64,000 bases of DNA from Paraescarpia echinospica. Taxonomy: Eukaryota > Annelida > Polychaeta > Sabellida > Siboglinidae. The stretch is taken from contig CM034542.1 of the NCBI GenBank assembly GCA_020002185.1, positions 59,311,097 to 59,375,096 on the forward strand. Direction: 5' to 3'. Within the stretch, counting starts at the first letter, position 1. Every line of letters begins with the position of its first letter. This document shows positions 22,221-34,870 of this stretch, piece after piece. The notes beneath the pieces were generated by a model. It made no database searches, was not told the origin of the DNA, and worked only from the letters and a program-made list of their open reading frames with translations. Position numbers and translations under genes: made by a program.

Positions 22221-24561
22221 TAGGCCGTTATATAAATATGGCACCAGTGTTGTAATGGTCACCGTATCAGTTTGTGTGATGATTACATCCGTAGGCCGCT
22301 ATGTAGATATGGCACCAGTGTTGTATTGGTCACTGTATCAGTTTGTGTGATGATTACATCCGTAGGCTGCTTTATAGATATGGCACCAGTGTTGTAATGG
22401 TCACCGTATCAGTTTGTGTGATAATTACATCCGTAGGCTGCTTTATAGATATGGCACCAGTGTTGTAATGGTCACCGTATCAGTTTGTCTGATGATTACA
22501 TCCGTAGGCCGCTATGTAGATATGGCACCAGAGTTGTAATGGTCACCGTATCAGTTTGTCTGATGATTACATCCGTAGGCCGCTACGTACATATGGCACC
22601 AGTGTTGTAATGGTCACCGTATCAGTTTGTGTGATGATTACATCCGTAGGCCGCTATGTAGATATGACACCAGTGTTGTAATGGTCACCGTATCAGTTTG
22701 TCTGATGATTACATCCGTAGGCCGCTATGTAGATATGGCACCAGTGTTGCAATGGTCACCGTATTAGTTTGTGTGATGATTACATCCGTAGGCCGCTATG
22801 TAGATATGGCACCAGTGTTGTAATGGTCACCGTATCAGTTTGTCTGATGATTACATCCGTAGGCCGCTATGTAGATATGGCACCAGTGTTGCAATGGTCA
22901 CCGTATTAGTTTGTGTGATGATTTCATCCGTAGGCCGCTATGTAGATATGGCACCAGTGTTGTAATGGTCACCGTATCAGTTTGTGTGATGATTACATCC
23001 GTAGGCCGCTATGTAGATATGGCACCAGTGTTGTAATGGTCACTGTATCAGTTTGTGTGATGATTACATCCGTAGGCCGCTATATATATATGGCACCAGT
23101 GTTGTAATGGTCACTGTATCAGTTTGTGTGATGATTACATCCGTAGGCCGCTATGTAGATATGGCACCAGTGTTGTAATGGTCACCGTATCAGTTTGTCT
23201 GATGATTACATCCGTAGGCCGCTATGTAGATATGGCACCAGTGTTGTAATGGTCACTGTATCAGTTTGTCTGATGATTACATCCGTAGGCCGCTATGTAG
23301 GTATTGCACCAGTGTTGTAATGGTCACTGTATCAGTTTGTGTGATGATTACATCCGTAGGCCGTTATGTAGATAAGGCACCAGTGTTGTAATGGTCACCG
23401 TAACAGTTTGTCTGATGATTACATCCGTAGGCCGCTATGTAGATAAGGCACCAGTGTTGTAATGGTCACCATATTAGTTTGTGTGATGATTACATCCGTA
23501 GGCCGCTATGTAGATATGGCACCAGTGTTGTAATGGTCACCGTATCAGTTTGTCTGATGATTACATCCGTAGGCCACTATGTAGATATGGCACCAGTGTT
23601 GTAATGGTCACTGTATCAGTTTGTCTGATGATTACATCCGTAGGCCGTTATGTAGATAAGGCACCAGTGTTGTAATGGTCACCGTAACAGTTTGTCTGAT
23701 GATTACATCCGTAGGCCGCTATGTAGATAAGGCACCAGTGTTGTAATGGTCACCATATTAGTTTGTGTGATGATTACATCCGTAGGCCGCTATGTAGATA
23801 TGGCACCAGTGTTGCAATGGTCACCGTATTAGTTTGTGTGATGATTTCATCCGTAGGCCGCTATGTAGATATGGCACCAGTGTTGTAATGGTCACCGTAT
23901 CAGTTTGTGTGATGATTACATCCGTAGGCCGCTATGTAGATATGGCACCAGTGTTGTAATGGTCACTGTATCAGTTTGTGTGATGATTACATCCGTAGGC
24001 CGCTATATATATATGGCACCAGTGTTGTAATGGTCACTGTATCAGTTTGTGTGATGATTACATCCGTAGGCCGCTATGTAGATATGGCACCAGTGTTGTA
24101 ATGGTCACCGTATCAGTTTGTCTGATGATTACATCCGTAGGCCGCTATGTAGATATGGCACCAGTGTTGTAATGGTCACTGTATCAGTTTGTCTGATGAT
24201 TACATCCGTAGGCCGCTATGTAGGTATTGCACCAGTGTTGTAATGGTCACTGTATCAGTTTGTGTGATGATTACATCCGTAGGCCGTTATGTAGATAAGG
24301 CACCAGTGTTGTAATGGTCACCGTAACAGTTTGTCTGATGATTACATCCGTAGGCCGCTATGTAGATAAGGCACCAGTGTTGTAATGGTCACCATATTAG
24401 TTTGTGTGATGATTACATCCGTAGGCCGCTATGTAGATATGGCACCAGTGTTGTAATGGTCACCGTATCAGTTTGTCTGATGATTACATCCGTAGGCCAC
24501 TATGTAGATATGGCACCAGTGTTGTAATGGTCACCGTATCAGTTTGTGTGATGATTACATC
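22221..24561 (+). repeat. 71-bp satellite with 13-mer higher-order repeat, 33 copies
   Basis: The unit is GTAGGCCGCTATGTAGATAT, GGCACCAGTGTTGTAATGGT, CACCGTATCAGTTTGTGTGA and TGATTACATCC, 71 bp. Diagnostic variants recur exactly 923 bp (13 units) apart: GATTTCATCC at 22920 and 23843, and the TATATATATA variant at 23081 and 24004. The GTAGGTATTGC variant near 23298 and 24221 also follows this spacing. This shows duplication of a 13-unit block, the organisation seen in evolving centromere-type satellites. Confidence 0.96.
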
Positions 24562-24865
24562 CGAGCTAAATAACTAATTTGCACAAGCAAGCAATATAGC
24601 ATGTAGTCGATACTAGCTAGGTCGATGTTTCGAGAAATGAGTCTAAAAGGAGACGTCACCCGCCACAACATTATTTCACAAATCATCATGGAAGGAACCC
24701 TAGAGGGCGGAGACGCCGGAAAAAAATGGCAGGTCAAGAGATAAAGTGAAATAAAAACGTTAAGTGACTGGATGGTCATAGGTTCCGTCGATTCAGTTCT
24801 GTCTTAATAGTTAAGTGACGACTCTTCGAACGACATCGTGTGTCTTCAACAGCTTCACTGGTAGT
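24562..24865. other. Unique spacer between two satellites
   Basis: A spacer of about 300 bp separates the 71-bp and 56-bp arrays. The minus-strand frame at 24555-24779 resembles no known protein. Confidence 0.45.
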
Positions 24866-25955
24866 GGCCAATGTACCAGATCTAACGACCGAAGGCTATA
24901 TGTCGGCCCGGCAGTGGGCTTTGCCAATGTACCAGATGTAACGGCCGAAGAATATATGTCGGCCCAGCAGTGGGCTTTGCCAATGTACCAGATGTAACGA
25001 CCGAAGGATATATGTCGGCCCGGCAGTGGGCTTTGCCAATGTACCAGATGTAACGACCGAACGCTATATGTCGGCCCGGCAGTGGGCTTTGCCAATGTAC
25101 CAGATGTAACGACCGACGGTTATATGTCGGCCCGGCAATGGGCTTTGCCAACGTACCAGGTGTAACGACCGAAGGCTATATGTCGGCCCGGCAGTGGGCT
25201 TTGCCAATGTACCAGATGTAACGACCGAAGGCTATATGTCGGCCCGGCAGTGGGCTTTGTCAATGTACCAGATGTAACGACCGAAGGCTATATGTCGGCC
25301 CGGCAGTGGGCTTTGCCAATGTACCAGATGTAACGACCGAAGGTTATATGTCGGCCCGGCAGTGGGCTTAGCCAATGTAGTAGATGTAACGACCGAAGGC
25401 TATATGTCGGCCCGGCAGTGGGCTTTGCCAACGTACTAGGTGTAACGACCGAAGGCTATATGTCGGCCCGGCAGTGGGCTTTGCCAACGTACCACGTGTA
25501 ACGACCGAAGGCTATATGTCGGCCCGGCAGTGGGCTTCGTCAATGTACCAGATGTAACGACCGAAGGCTATATGTCAGCCCGGCAGTGGGCTTAGCCAAT
25601 GTACCAGATGTAACGACCGAAGGCTATATGTCAGCCCGGCAGTGGGCTTAGCCAATGTACTAGATGTAACGACCGAAGACTATATGTCGGCACGGCAGTG
25701 GGCTTTGCCAACGTACCACGTGTAACGACCGAAGGCTATATGTCGGCCCGGCAGTGGGCTTTGCCAACGTACCAGGTGTAACGACCGAAGGCTGTATGCC
25801 GGGCCGGCAGTGGGCTTTGCCAATGTACCAGATGTAACGACCGAAGGTTATATGTCGGCCCAGCAGTGGGCTTTGCCAATGTACTAGAAGTAACGACCGA
25901 AGGTTATATGTCGGCCCGGCAGTGGGCTTTGCCCATGTACCAGATGTAACGACCA
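24866..25955 (+). repeat. 56-bp minisatellite, about 19 copies
   Basis: The unit is GTAACGACCGAAGGCTATAT, GTCGGCCCGGCAGTGGGCTT and TGCCAATGTACCAGAT. It is GC-richer than the neighbouring 71-bp array. Single-base variants such as AACGTACCACG, GCTTAGCC and CTATATGTCAGCC recur within the array, indicating shuffling or block duplication. Confidence 0.95.
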
Positions 25956-26685
25956 AACAAGTATATTCTTTTGAACAGTGGAAAAAGTAAGCATATTTTA
26001 TTAAAAACGTATTATCCATCGAAGTAACAGATTCGCGGTGGACTCTGTCTACACGACTTAATTCTGTTTAGCAGTGTAGCATTTAGTGTAGAGACATTCA
26101 GTGATACTTTACATTATCAATACTATAGAGTGTTTGATCTCGCGAATCTGACAACAATGACGCGCAGTTGTTTAAACGTTCTCCAGAGAACTCTCATTGA
26201 TTACGTGACGCGTGTAGGGAAGTATTTGTTCTCGATGCAGCCTCACCTGTGATATATGGCTCGTAACGAGAAAAGGACAAATGGAGAAGCTCACCCTTGG
26301 ATGGATGATAAAAAACACATGCTAGGCGTAAACAAATGCGAAAAAAAGATACACCAAACGTCTGGCTCAGAAAACATAAACACAGTTCATGTTTACTGCT
26401 GCTGTAGAAGTCACAGTCACAGAAAAACGGATGTATGTGATTACCTGCGTCCTCAATGGACCGTCAGCACGAAAAATAGATAGGATTATTGATGATCAAC
26501 TGGTAGATGATAATCTAGATGATAATCCGTTGTATGTCTGGGGCGTAATCTCCCAGATGTGTACCGCCACTCTCGCTTTATCGCAATGTGTACTTTCTCG
26601 TGGGGATTATAACTTGTAATTCAAACATAATTCATATAAGAGCGAAGACTCCATTCTTTCCACCAGAAAGATGTTCCATCGATAC
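25956..26685. other. No gene recognised
   Basis: Unique DNA. The open frame at 26256-26483 is basic and has no recognisable domain. Confidence 0.4.
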
Positions 26686-27010
26686 GTCAGCATCTCCTAT
26701 GTACAACCGCTGTGGAGATCTTTACTAAAAAAATGACAAACTCAACATCTACCATAGCAATGTCCTCTTTGCGCCTCTACGGTTCGGAGCGCTAACGCAA
26801 GACACAACAAGACACTAATAGATTTTCCAACTTCCACAACATCTGGCTAAGGAATATACTTCGAGTGTGCTGGCCGGAATCTATCTCCACCACACAACTC
26901 CACCACACAACAACACATAGGCCTCCTCCTGGAATAGAAAAGCTGGACATGGTTTGGACAAGTCCACTTGATACATAACGACAAGCAGGTAGAACAACTA
27001 GACAACTTAA
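26686..27010 (+). mobile_element. Degenerate non-LTR RT, C-terminal (thumb/connection) remnant
   Basis: Reading across frames gives LRLYGSER (26766-26790), NIWLRNILRVCWPESIS (about 26841-26890) and, after a +1 shift, WTWFGQVHLIHNDKQ (about 26945-26990). These match, in order, the LLYGSE, CLRRIL-x-I-x-WP-x-x-I and RW-x-W-x-GH-V motifs after the RT active site in many invertebrate LINEs. An in-frame stop directly follows GSER. It is a dead fragment, probably from a different LINE than the others in this window. Confidence 0.75.
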
Positions 27011-28454
27011 TGTCTATGTCTAAACGTGAGGCACAGCAGCAAGGCGGGGACTTGTGATATAATGTGTGCGAGCCTCGTGCGCCACACGGTACGTGTTTCT
27101 ACCGGTTGTTCACCCGCCCCATCACCGACACACCGGTGAAGCCAATATTGCGATGGCGTTAATTGGTCACCCGCTGTGTCAGCATTTGATCGTTCGGAAA
27201 TCGGCCACGAGACGTGAGGTCACTGGCGATGTCCGAATCTTACGGTCGAAGTAGAGCACACTGAGGCCGTTATCCGGGTGTTGCTCTCTATTTGCGTCTA
27301 CCTCATATGTGCCTAGAGTACACCCGAGACGGTGCAATATCGCTGTGCTCATGTAAACAGTTGTTACCGAATTACCGAAAGCAGAGCAGATGATCTTGTT
27401 GTTGAAGCAACATATGTCCTCAGATATTGAGAAGACCACCGTGTTTGTTGAGTGTAGTTTGTTTAATTCAATATTCAATACCGCTAATGCGTGAGGACAA
27501 ATTGACGAGAGAATGGAAGAAGGAGACGAGAAAAACAAACATTAATCAAGAAAGGTGCATCTGGAGAGGGCAGGAGTGAAAAGCTGGGTGTGGGAGATGA
27601 TGGCAGAGTATCGTGATTGTTGGAGACGATTCGTCTAGAGGGCCGTACAGATCACGTGACGTGGCTCCCCACCAGGCAACGGATTAAGGTGAAGAATAAG
27701 TATAAGTATAATAAATAAGTATAAGTAATACAAATACATTATGTTTCGTTCTGCAACGTTTTAAATGCAACACAAGGTTATGATCCATAGTGCACTGTAA
27801 TACTGCAAGACAAAGTTCGAGTACTCAAAGTCCAATACATTAATAAAAAAAAATTATGAAAAGTCAGAATACTTTTTCAAAGGTCCGCATGAAAACAAAC
27901 TAGAACGTCATCCTATATAAAACGGTGTAACGGTCGTTTACTCTGTCAGTGATTATCTCCCGTTATTAGCTCGCCGCACAACGTGTACGAGCATCTGACT
28001 GATTGGGTTACGCGGAGTCGAGATGCTAAGTGGCAAACTGTTTTTCTGTAATAAAAACACTTGTAATCCACTTATCTTCAATGGGAAACAACTGCGAGCA
28101 GACGTACGAGGTACGCCGGAAATAACTTTTCTTTCTACGCGCTGTCTTGATTACACCGTAGACGTGAAGTCGTTTTACCAAGAACCATCTATTTCATACG
28201 TTGATTGTTATGTTATATTTTCATTTTTAATAAATATTCTGTTCGCTGACGCGTTTTTTATTTGTTTTCGACTTTGCAATGTCGGAACTGCTTTCACAAA
28301 ATGACGACATTTAGAAATACAATGTGTTTTGCAATAACTGATGATAGCGCTTACAAATATAGCGTTAGCACAGTGCCGGTGTATTCTATACCGACATCTT
28401 TCGATGTTAAACCGAAGTTTTACGTACGAATCAAAGTCGTCGTAAGAATGCACG
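27011..28454. other. No gene recognised
   Basis: Mixed unique DNA with a short TAAGTATAAG repeat near 27695-27730. Open frames at 27179-27538 (-) and 28023-28304 (+) have no recognised homology or splice context. Confidence 0.4.
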
Positions 28455-28568
28455 TACACACGCACACGTACATACCCCCCCACACAGACGCACACACACA
28501 CTCACACACACGTACACACGCACACACGCTCACACGCGCACACGCGCACACGTGCACACGCACACACA
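28455..28568. repeat. CA-rich (ACAC/ACGC) simple repeat
   Basis: Interrupted CA dinucleotide tract with CG substitutions. Its VCVCV-type frames are artefacts. Confidence 0.93.
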
Positions 28569-29574
28569 TTCGATTAAAATATCGTTGGTATATCATATAC
28601 GAAAACAATAACCTGTATTGTTAACGAAGCGGACCGAACAACGACTTTGAGAACTTGGACGAAAGCACCACTGTGCGTTTAATCTGCCATGTCGTCGTAT
28701 AGGCGACTATTAGGCGTACGCCACAAACGTGGAGCTGAAATAAATAAATGGACCGAGAGCCGTGCGAGTAAATCGACGCAAGAATAATGACAGCTGCCGT
28801 TGTCATTACGGCCGGGCGCTGCAGCTAATTGATTGGCTCGTGAAACATTGAGTGCTGACATTTTATCGAGAAAAAGCAAAGCTATAATTCACGAGGGGGA
28901 GCGGCCGTCGGCGCGATATGACAAACTAGCTCGCTAAGTTGTTTACCCCAATGTTTTGCAGCGTTCGTTAGAAATTAAGATTCGACGCGCATCCATTCCC
29001 TCAGTTCCTCTACCCCATGCGTTTCTTTTCCATCGCGTCTCTGCTATCCTTCAATAAACACACCTGTCGGTGCAGTTATTTGTTGGACAATATAGCGTGC
29101 ATATATTTCAATGTGTACACGCATTTTCTTTTACCGACGCCCCCGAATCTACGTCAATGCAAGATCAACAAACCGTGGAAACATAACCCTAACCTACACC
29201 AGGCGATCGCCGCAAGTGCACAGGCCGGGTATTTGCCTACACTGACGGGTCATTTATCAGACGCTGGACGTCGATTTCTTCCAATATACGTAAGTGCCAC
29301 TTGGCCTGATACACGATATACACTTCAATCATCGCTCAGCAGTCAACATGTGTTTGCGTATCCTCCCCCATTGGGCTACCAGGGAACATATTCATATCGT
29401 CTTTCCCCATCACATACTCTATCTGCAATAACGTAAGGTTTCTCTACCACTCCGCTTATCAAGCTCATCCATGGTCGAAAATGCAGCGTGCGAATATTTT
29501 AAGCAATACTTATGCGTAGCCAACTGAATAAAATGGTACGTTTGTTAAAGTTCACTGCCAGTACCAGCTACTAA
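28569..29574. other. No gene recognised
   Basis: Unique DNA. The frame at 29017-29436 has no recognised domain. Confidence 0.4.
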
Positions 29575-30150
29575 ATATGAGGGGTATGAATCAGATCATT
29601 TAGGGAAGTTGTTTGTTACTCCTGAAATGATATCTAGAAAAATTAAGAAGATGAAAGAAAACAAATCACCTGGAGTTGACGGGATACCACCAAAACTGCT
29701 TAAGGAAATTGTAGAGCAAATCAGTCCACCACTTGCTATACTCTTTAACTTGTCACTTAAAGAGGGAATCGTTCCATTAGAATGGAAAGAAGCAAACATT
29801 ACGCCATTATTTAAAAAGGGATCGAGGAGCAAGACAGATAATTACAGATCAGACAGTTTAACATCAGTTTTATGCAAATTACTAGAAACACTTACAAGAG
29901 ACCACATAAACTCAAATTAATAAATGAATTTCAACATGGGTTCTCAACAGCTAGGTCTTGTCTAACCAATATGTTATGTTTTTTAGAAGACATACAAACT
30001 GGGTAGACGGTGGGTCATCGGTGGATGTTGGCTACTTAGATTTTCAGAAAGCATTTGATAAAGTGCCACATCAAAGATTGTTGCTTAAACTTAAAGCACA
30101 TGGTTTAGAGGACGTTTTTTTTAATTACTTCTGCAAATCTAATCACTAAA
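29575..30150 (+). mobile_element. Non-LTR retrotransposon RT fragment (fingers-palm)
   Basis: The main frame (from about 29575 to 29920) has the RT hallmarks NKSPGVDGIPPKLLKE, FNLSLKEGIVPLEWKEANI, TPLFKKGSR and a CKLLE block. After a frame change it continues with NEFQHGF and ARSCLTNMLCFLED (about 29925-29995), then VDVGYLDFQKAFDKVPHQRL (about 30022-30082). The last contains the first catalytic Asp of the palm. The later YxDD box is absent because homology stops near 30150. Frameshifts and stops mark it as inactive. The family is abundant in aquatic invertebrate genomes, and I place it only as Jockey/CR1-like. Confidence 0.9.
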
Positions 30151-30320
30151 TGCAATATGTGTACACGCTAGCTCTCATGTCGAAGTGAATACTAGACAGG
30201 TTTGATTTACGTGGGAACTAAAACGTGCCGAACACAAACGGAACTGTGAAGACAGTTTAACTATATACTATTACCATTTACCACATACTGGAATACTACA
30301 ATAAGACACCAGACACGGGA
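30151..30320. other. No gene recognised
   Basis: Short unique DNA between a LINE fragment and a TA-rich foldback. Confidence 0.4.
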
Positions 30321-30367
30321 AAGTAGTGGTGTGTATATATAGATATATGGATATGTTAACACACTGT

Positions 30368-30398
<31 letters not shown>

Positions 30399-30560
30399 CA
30401 GGGTATATATATTTTATATAAATATATATATATATATATATACCCTGTATATATATACGGTGTGTTAAAATACCCATACATATATATATATACACACCAC
30501 TACACACCGTATATATATATATATACGGTGTGTTAAAATTAAAATACCCATACATCTAAA
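30321..30560. repeat. TA-rich foldback with repeated GGTGTGTTAAAATA arms
   Basis: (TA)n tracts alternate with inverted and direct copies of ACGGTGTGTTAAAAT and CCCATACAT (direct at about 30458 and 30525; inverted, diverged copy at about 30345-30370). A strong local palindrome links ATACAGGGTATAT (about 30397) with ATATACCCTGTAT (about 30440). This resembles a small palindromic element expanded by TA slippage. Confidence 0.8.
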
Positions 30561-32006
30561 TAAAATTACGTATTCATTAATGTTGGATCTGCTACTGGAT
30601 TTCAGGCCCATAGCGTGGGTGATTTGTGAGGTTGCGATTTTGGCGTACGATTTTACATTTCCAATGTTACCCGGAGCCGAAGCCTCAACCTCGAGTGGGG
30701 TGGTGTTGGATATTTTTCTGTGTTGGGTGGGGTAGTGTTTGAGATTTTTCCCGGTCGGGGGGAAAGCGTTACAAAATATGTTTACACCACGATTTCAAAT
30801 CAAGTACCTACAGTTCCCCACAGACGGAACTACTTTGCCCAAAGAGGAACTCTGTTGCCTCGGCATACTGAGGTGCGTAGGAACCTATCGCATACCCCAG
30901 CCTACGGGCCTGGATCTGGAAGGACGATGATATTGATACGACAACAAAAACAACATGGAAGGGAATCAAAAGGATTTAATCAGTGCACATCTACAACTTT
31001 CTACGACATTGAAGGAAATCAATGAAACTTTGTTTAGCCTGTCCGGGTCTTTCCTGGCAGAAGTACTACCTGTAGAATGCATTGCTGTTTATTTTTACGC
31101 AGAATTCACCGCCATGTTCGCCTGCATACAACCATCGACAGCGCTGGCTACGTTGTTCGGCAGACGCGTCTATACGTCATCGCACATACTCACGATTATT
31201 CGTCACCGCCGACAGACGTGACGACCCATAATCCTCTTCCGCTTCCGCCTCACAGTCACCGGACTACTATCGAATATCAATGTTTCCTTCCGCATTTCAC
31301 CAATGTTTATTTTTTCCATTTATCTTCTGCTGTGTGGAGAATTGTGTGTGACATTATATATGCGCAATGTCTGCGCCATCAAAGAGACGAAAACAGACAC
31401 ACACTACACGTCTGGCAGTTAATTTATCGACAACGAGTTAATGCCGTGTCAAGTGAATTCACATAGTTTTATTTCATCAAAACGTAACCAGAAAGGGTAA
31501 TTTAATTGAAGTGTTAAAATGTTTGATGTTGGAAGGCAAAGTGTTTAAAGCCATAGTTGTAACACATTTCCGAAACATATTACTATTATTATAATACTTT
31601 GTATGTTATTATTATTATTGCAGTGATAAAAATGCGAGCAACCCGTATAGTGTTAATGTATTCCCACATAGAAAAGAACATTGGTAGGGTGATGTGTATT
31701 AACTGGCAATATGTCCATATGACGTATATATGATTATACATAGTGTACGTGTTGGTAGACTAAATGTATAAAATAACAAGACATTGCTTATTGTCCATGA
31801 TAACTCTCATACAATTTAGTGAGCGATTTATTCAGGTGCCGGCCAGGATACAGGTTTACGGCAACGGCCTTTTCAACAGAACTATAAATATGTTTACACC
31901 ACGGAACGATCTATCCGAAACAGTTGTGTCTGCAGCCGCGGTGGACACTTTTAAAGCAGACACATGTAAAGTTCCTGCAGTGCTGATGCACACCCTCATA
32001 TTGGCG
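30561..32006. other. No gene recognised
   Basis: Unique DNA with overlapping open frames near 30720-31470 that lack recognisable domains and show no clear splice or start context. Confidence 0.4.
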
Positions 32007-32245
32007 TAATAATAATAATAAATAACTTCTAACGCGCCAATATCCTCAGACAATCCGAGCTCAGTGGCGCACCAAAACCAAAGGATTAAGCATTCTCGTA
32101 CTCGTGTGCTAGGCGAAGGTCGTCAACAAATGGATGGATGTGCTAGGAAGCAAGGGAGGAGAGGCGATATTGAAAAGATAGGTTTTGGGGTGACGACGAA
32201 ATGTAACAATACTTTCTGCTGATTTAACATTAATATTAATGACCT
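32007..32245 (-). mobile_element. Short 3'-end copy of an L2/CR1-like LINE
   Basis: On the minus strand this ends in an (ATT)n tail. It matches by eye the 3' UTR of the LINE at 46140-47400: AATAACTTCTAACGCGCC here against ATAACTTCTATTGCGCC there, then the AGTGGCGCA(C/T)CAAAAC block, and further on GATA...GACGACGAAATGTAACAATA against GACGACAGAATATTGTAATA. It is a heavily 5'-truncated, non-coding insertion of the same family, older than the 46-kb copy. Confidence 0.75.
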
Positions 32246-32667
32246 TAAGGTTTTGCCAATTAATGTATAGACATATATATATATAGTTTATATACGTGAA
32301 ATAGGTACAAATAGTGTATTTGCACCATACCTACGCCAATTACAATTTCGAAGTTACAGCGGAGATACAGCATACGTCCAGAGGTCGGTTTGACCTACAT
32401 TTCCGTCCAGTCGCAAGTGTTGGCCCCAGTCCACGTAATGGGTTGTTTCGCTAATTAGCCGGGCAACTCGCGTAAAGTAGGCGGTTATCTCTGCGCAATT
32501 CACTGCACCTTCGATGTGTCGTTCTGCACGAGTTCGCGGAAAGTTCGGCTGGCCAGTGTTTCATCGCTGATGCGGGCCGTGTCGCAGCTGCTGCGGACGA
32601 CGTGTTGGCCGGCTTTATTAGGACACGTACTTGGCGTCACCGCAACTTAGCTCTTGGTCCTGATTCT
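32246..32667. other. No gene recognised
   Basis: Unique DNA with a GC-rich patch at about 32520-32640, and no recognised feature. Confidence 0.4.
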
Positions 32668-32960
32668 ACTTTTTTACCTCCTCCTCCTCCTCCTTTTCCC
32701 GTTTCTTTTTTCTTTTCCTCCTCCTCATATTCCATCTCCTTCTATATCATATTTCTCTTTCTTCTTCTTCTTCTCTCCCTTCTTCATCTCCTTGCCTTCC
32801 TTCTCATTCCTTCTCTTTCTACTTCTTTCTTCGTCTTCTTCTTAATCATTCTTCAGCTTCTTCACCATCTTAATCTTTGAACATTCTCTTCGTCTTCTTA
32901 AAATGTCTTCTTCTTAGTATTTCTTCTTGTTCTTCTTAATCTTTCTTCTTCTTAATATTT
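32668..32960. repeat. Polypyrimidine (TTC/TCC) tract
   Basis: About 290 bp of strongly strand-asymmetric CT-rich sequence with TTCTTC and CCTCCT runs. Such tracts can form intramolecular triplexes. Confidence 0.88.
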
Positions 32961-34273
32961 ATTCTTCTCCTGTCCCCTTCATTCTTGCTGTGTAGATGCC
33001 CTTCCACCTTGTCCGTTCCGCCCTCTCGGAGATACTTCTCCGTTTATCCCAATCTTCTGCCACTTCCTCCCACACCCGGCTGTTCACTGCCCTCATCACA
33101 CTCATGAGATCTCATCACACTCAGTCTTAATTTCGGTTTTCTTTCTTCTATTTACAACCTCATCTGTTTCCCATGCTCCCTGCGTCAGTCTCTCCTCTCT
33201 CACTGGTCTGTATCTCTCATACATTTTGCGATATTCACACAGCTGTCTTCATGTTCATGTGTTGCATCATTCTAACTTCAAACTATGTTAACTTGTGTGC
33301 ATTTCGTACCAGACAGTCGCGTTCTTTATGTTACGTATTTTGTTGTGCGTTACTGGCACATGTACTGACACGTTCAGTTAATCCACCCAGTGTTTATGAT
33401 TGATAGCAAGTATGGTCGTAAATGACATAGAGGCAAAAGTCAAACGACTATGACGCGCCTCTTCAAATCCTTGTCAGAACAAATTTGACTCAATTACGAA
33501 TAATCTCCGTTGTCACAACAGTTTGTATCCGCTAAAAACAAAACATAAACTGGAGTATTAAGGTGGCTAATGTTATGATAGCTTAAATGAATCTCGGTAT
33601 TACGGCAGTTAATATATGATTTGACCTAAACAAATTGCAACATAAATTCGGTGTATAGGTATATCTCATCATCGTCATCATCAACAGTCGGCCGGGCCGC
33701 GAATTGTTTTTCTTTTCCCAAACAGGTTTGCCATTACGACGCAATACTCGCTCATGAATGGTCGTAAACTTTTACATTATCACTTGGTAATTCAACATAT
33801 CTGTGCACAGATGAGCCGTTCCATACTGGTCGATCGTTCATCAGGGATGAATGGTCTGTCTCTTCGACAACAAGGTTTTAGCAGATCAGCCTGATGTATG
33901 TTTTCGTTTGTTTTCTTCTATTTTTCTTGCAACTGATGGGTGCTAACAAGACGAATATCGACACTGGTTCTTCGGTGTTACAACAGCAATGGCCGGCTGG
34001 TTGTAGGCGGGTCAATTTAATCTTGTTTTACATGCCCATACAGTTCTTCGTCTGTAAGCGTATTGCTCCAATGGACATTTAGGCAGTTTCTTAACATTCT
34101 GGTGTAACTCCTGTCTAGTTTTCTTTCCAGTTCTTTTATGACGGTCCATGCATCTAGGTATATAATCTAGGCGGCACAAAATTGTATATTTGCAAAAATA
34201 CAAAATGGCCGCTGTAATAATAATTTACGTTATGAATGAATGAAAGTTTATTTAACAACAATAACATAATAAA
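32961..34273. other. No gene recognised
   Basis: Unique DNA, CT-rich at its left edge, with no coding exon recognised. Confidence 0.4.
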
Positions 34274-34318
<45 letters not shown>

Positions 34319-34319
34319 G
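34274..34319 (+). repeat. (GCT/CTG)15 trinucleotide repeat
   Basis: Pure CTG-type repeat with one CTA interruption near the 3' part. It lies outside any recognised reading frame. The complement is CAG. Confidence 0.97.
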
Positions 34320-34607
34320 AAAGGACATAGCTGAAGTCATAGACTTATGTGTTGCTGTGCCCTTCTCAAACTAAAAAAAAATGAATAAATACGATTCGAA
34401 TTATACGTAAATTATAAAATAATATTCATAATTCATATATAAACGTGTTACCATAGTGTTTGTGTTGCTAATACATTGATTAAACTAAACATCATCTTCA
34501 ATCGTTTTTAATACCCTTGACGGTGAGAGACAGCAGTCGGAGGGTGGAGTTTGTCTTTTTGACATAGAACAGTTTGCTTTGTCTGGTATCATGCATGCAT
34601 GTGTCAT

Positions 34608-34870
34608 GCATCTCCATCCAGGTGCTGCCGTCCACTCACCTCTGTGTGTGTTCATTTGCCTTCTTCAACCATTCACCTCCATCCAGGTGCTGCCGTCCAC
34701 TCACCTCTGTGTGTGTTCATTTGCCTTCTTCAACCATTCACCTCCATCCAGGTGCTGCAGTCCACTCACCTCTCGCTGTGTTCATTTGCCTTCTTCAACC
34801 ATTCATCTCCACCCAGGTGCTACAGTCCACTCACCTCTCTCTGTGTTCATTTGCCTTCTTCAACCATTCA
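34608..34870 (+). repeat. 65-bp tandem repeat, 4 copies
   Basis: The unit combines CTCCATCCAGGTGCTGCCGT, CCACTCACCTCTGTGTGTGT and TCATTTGCCTTCTTCAACCA. The last two copies carry CTCGCTGTG and CTCTCTGTG variants. The 65-bp period rotates the reading frame, so the overlapping frames are not genes. Confidence 0.93.
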
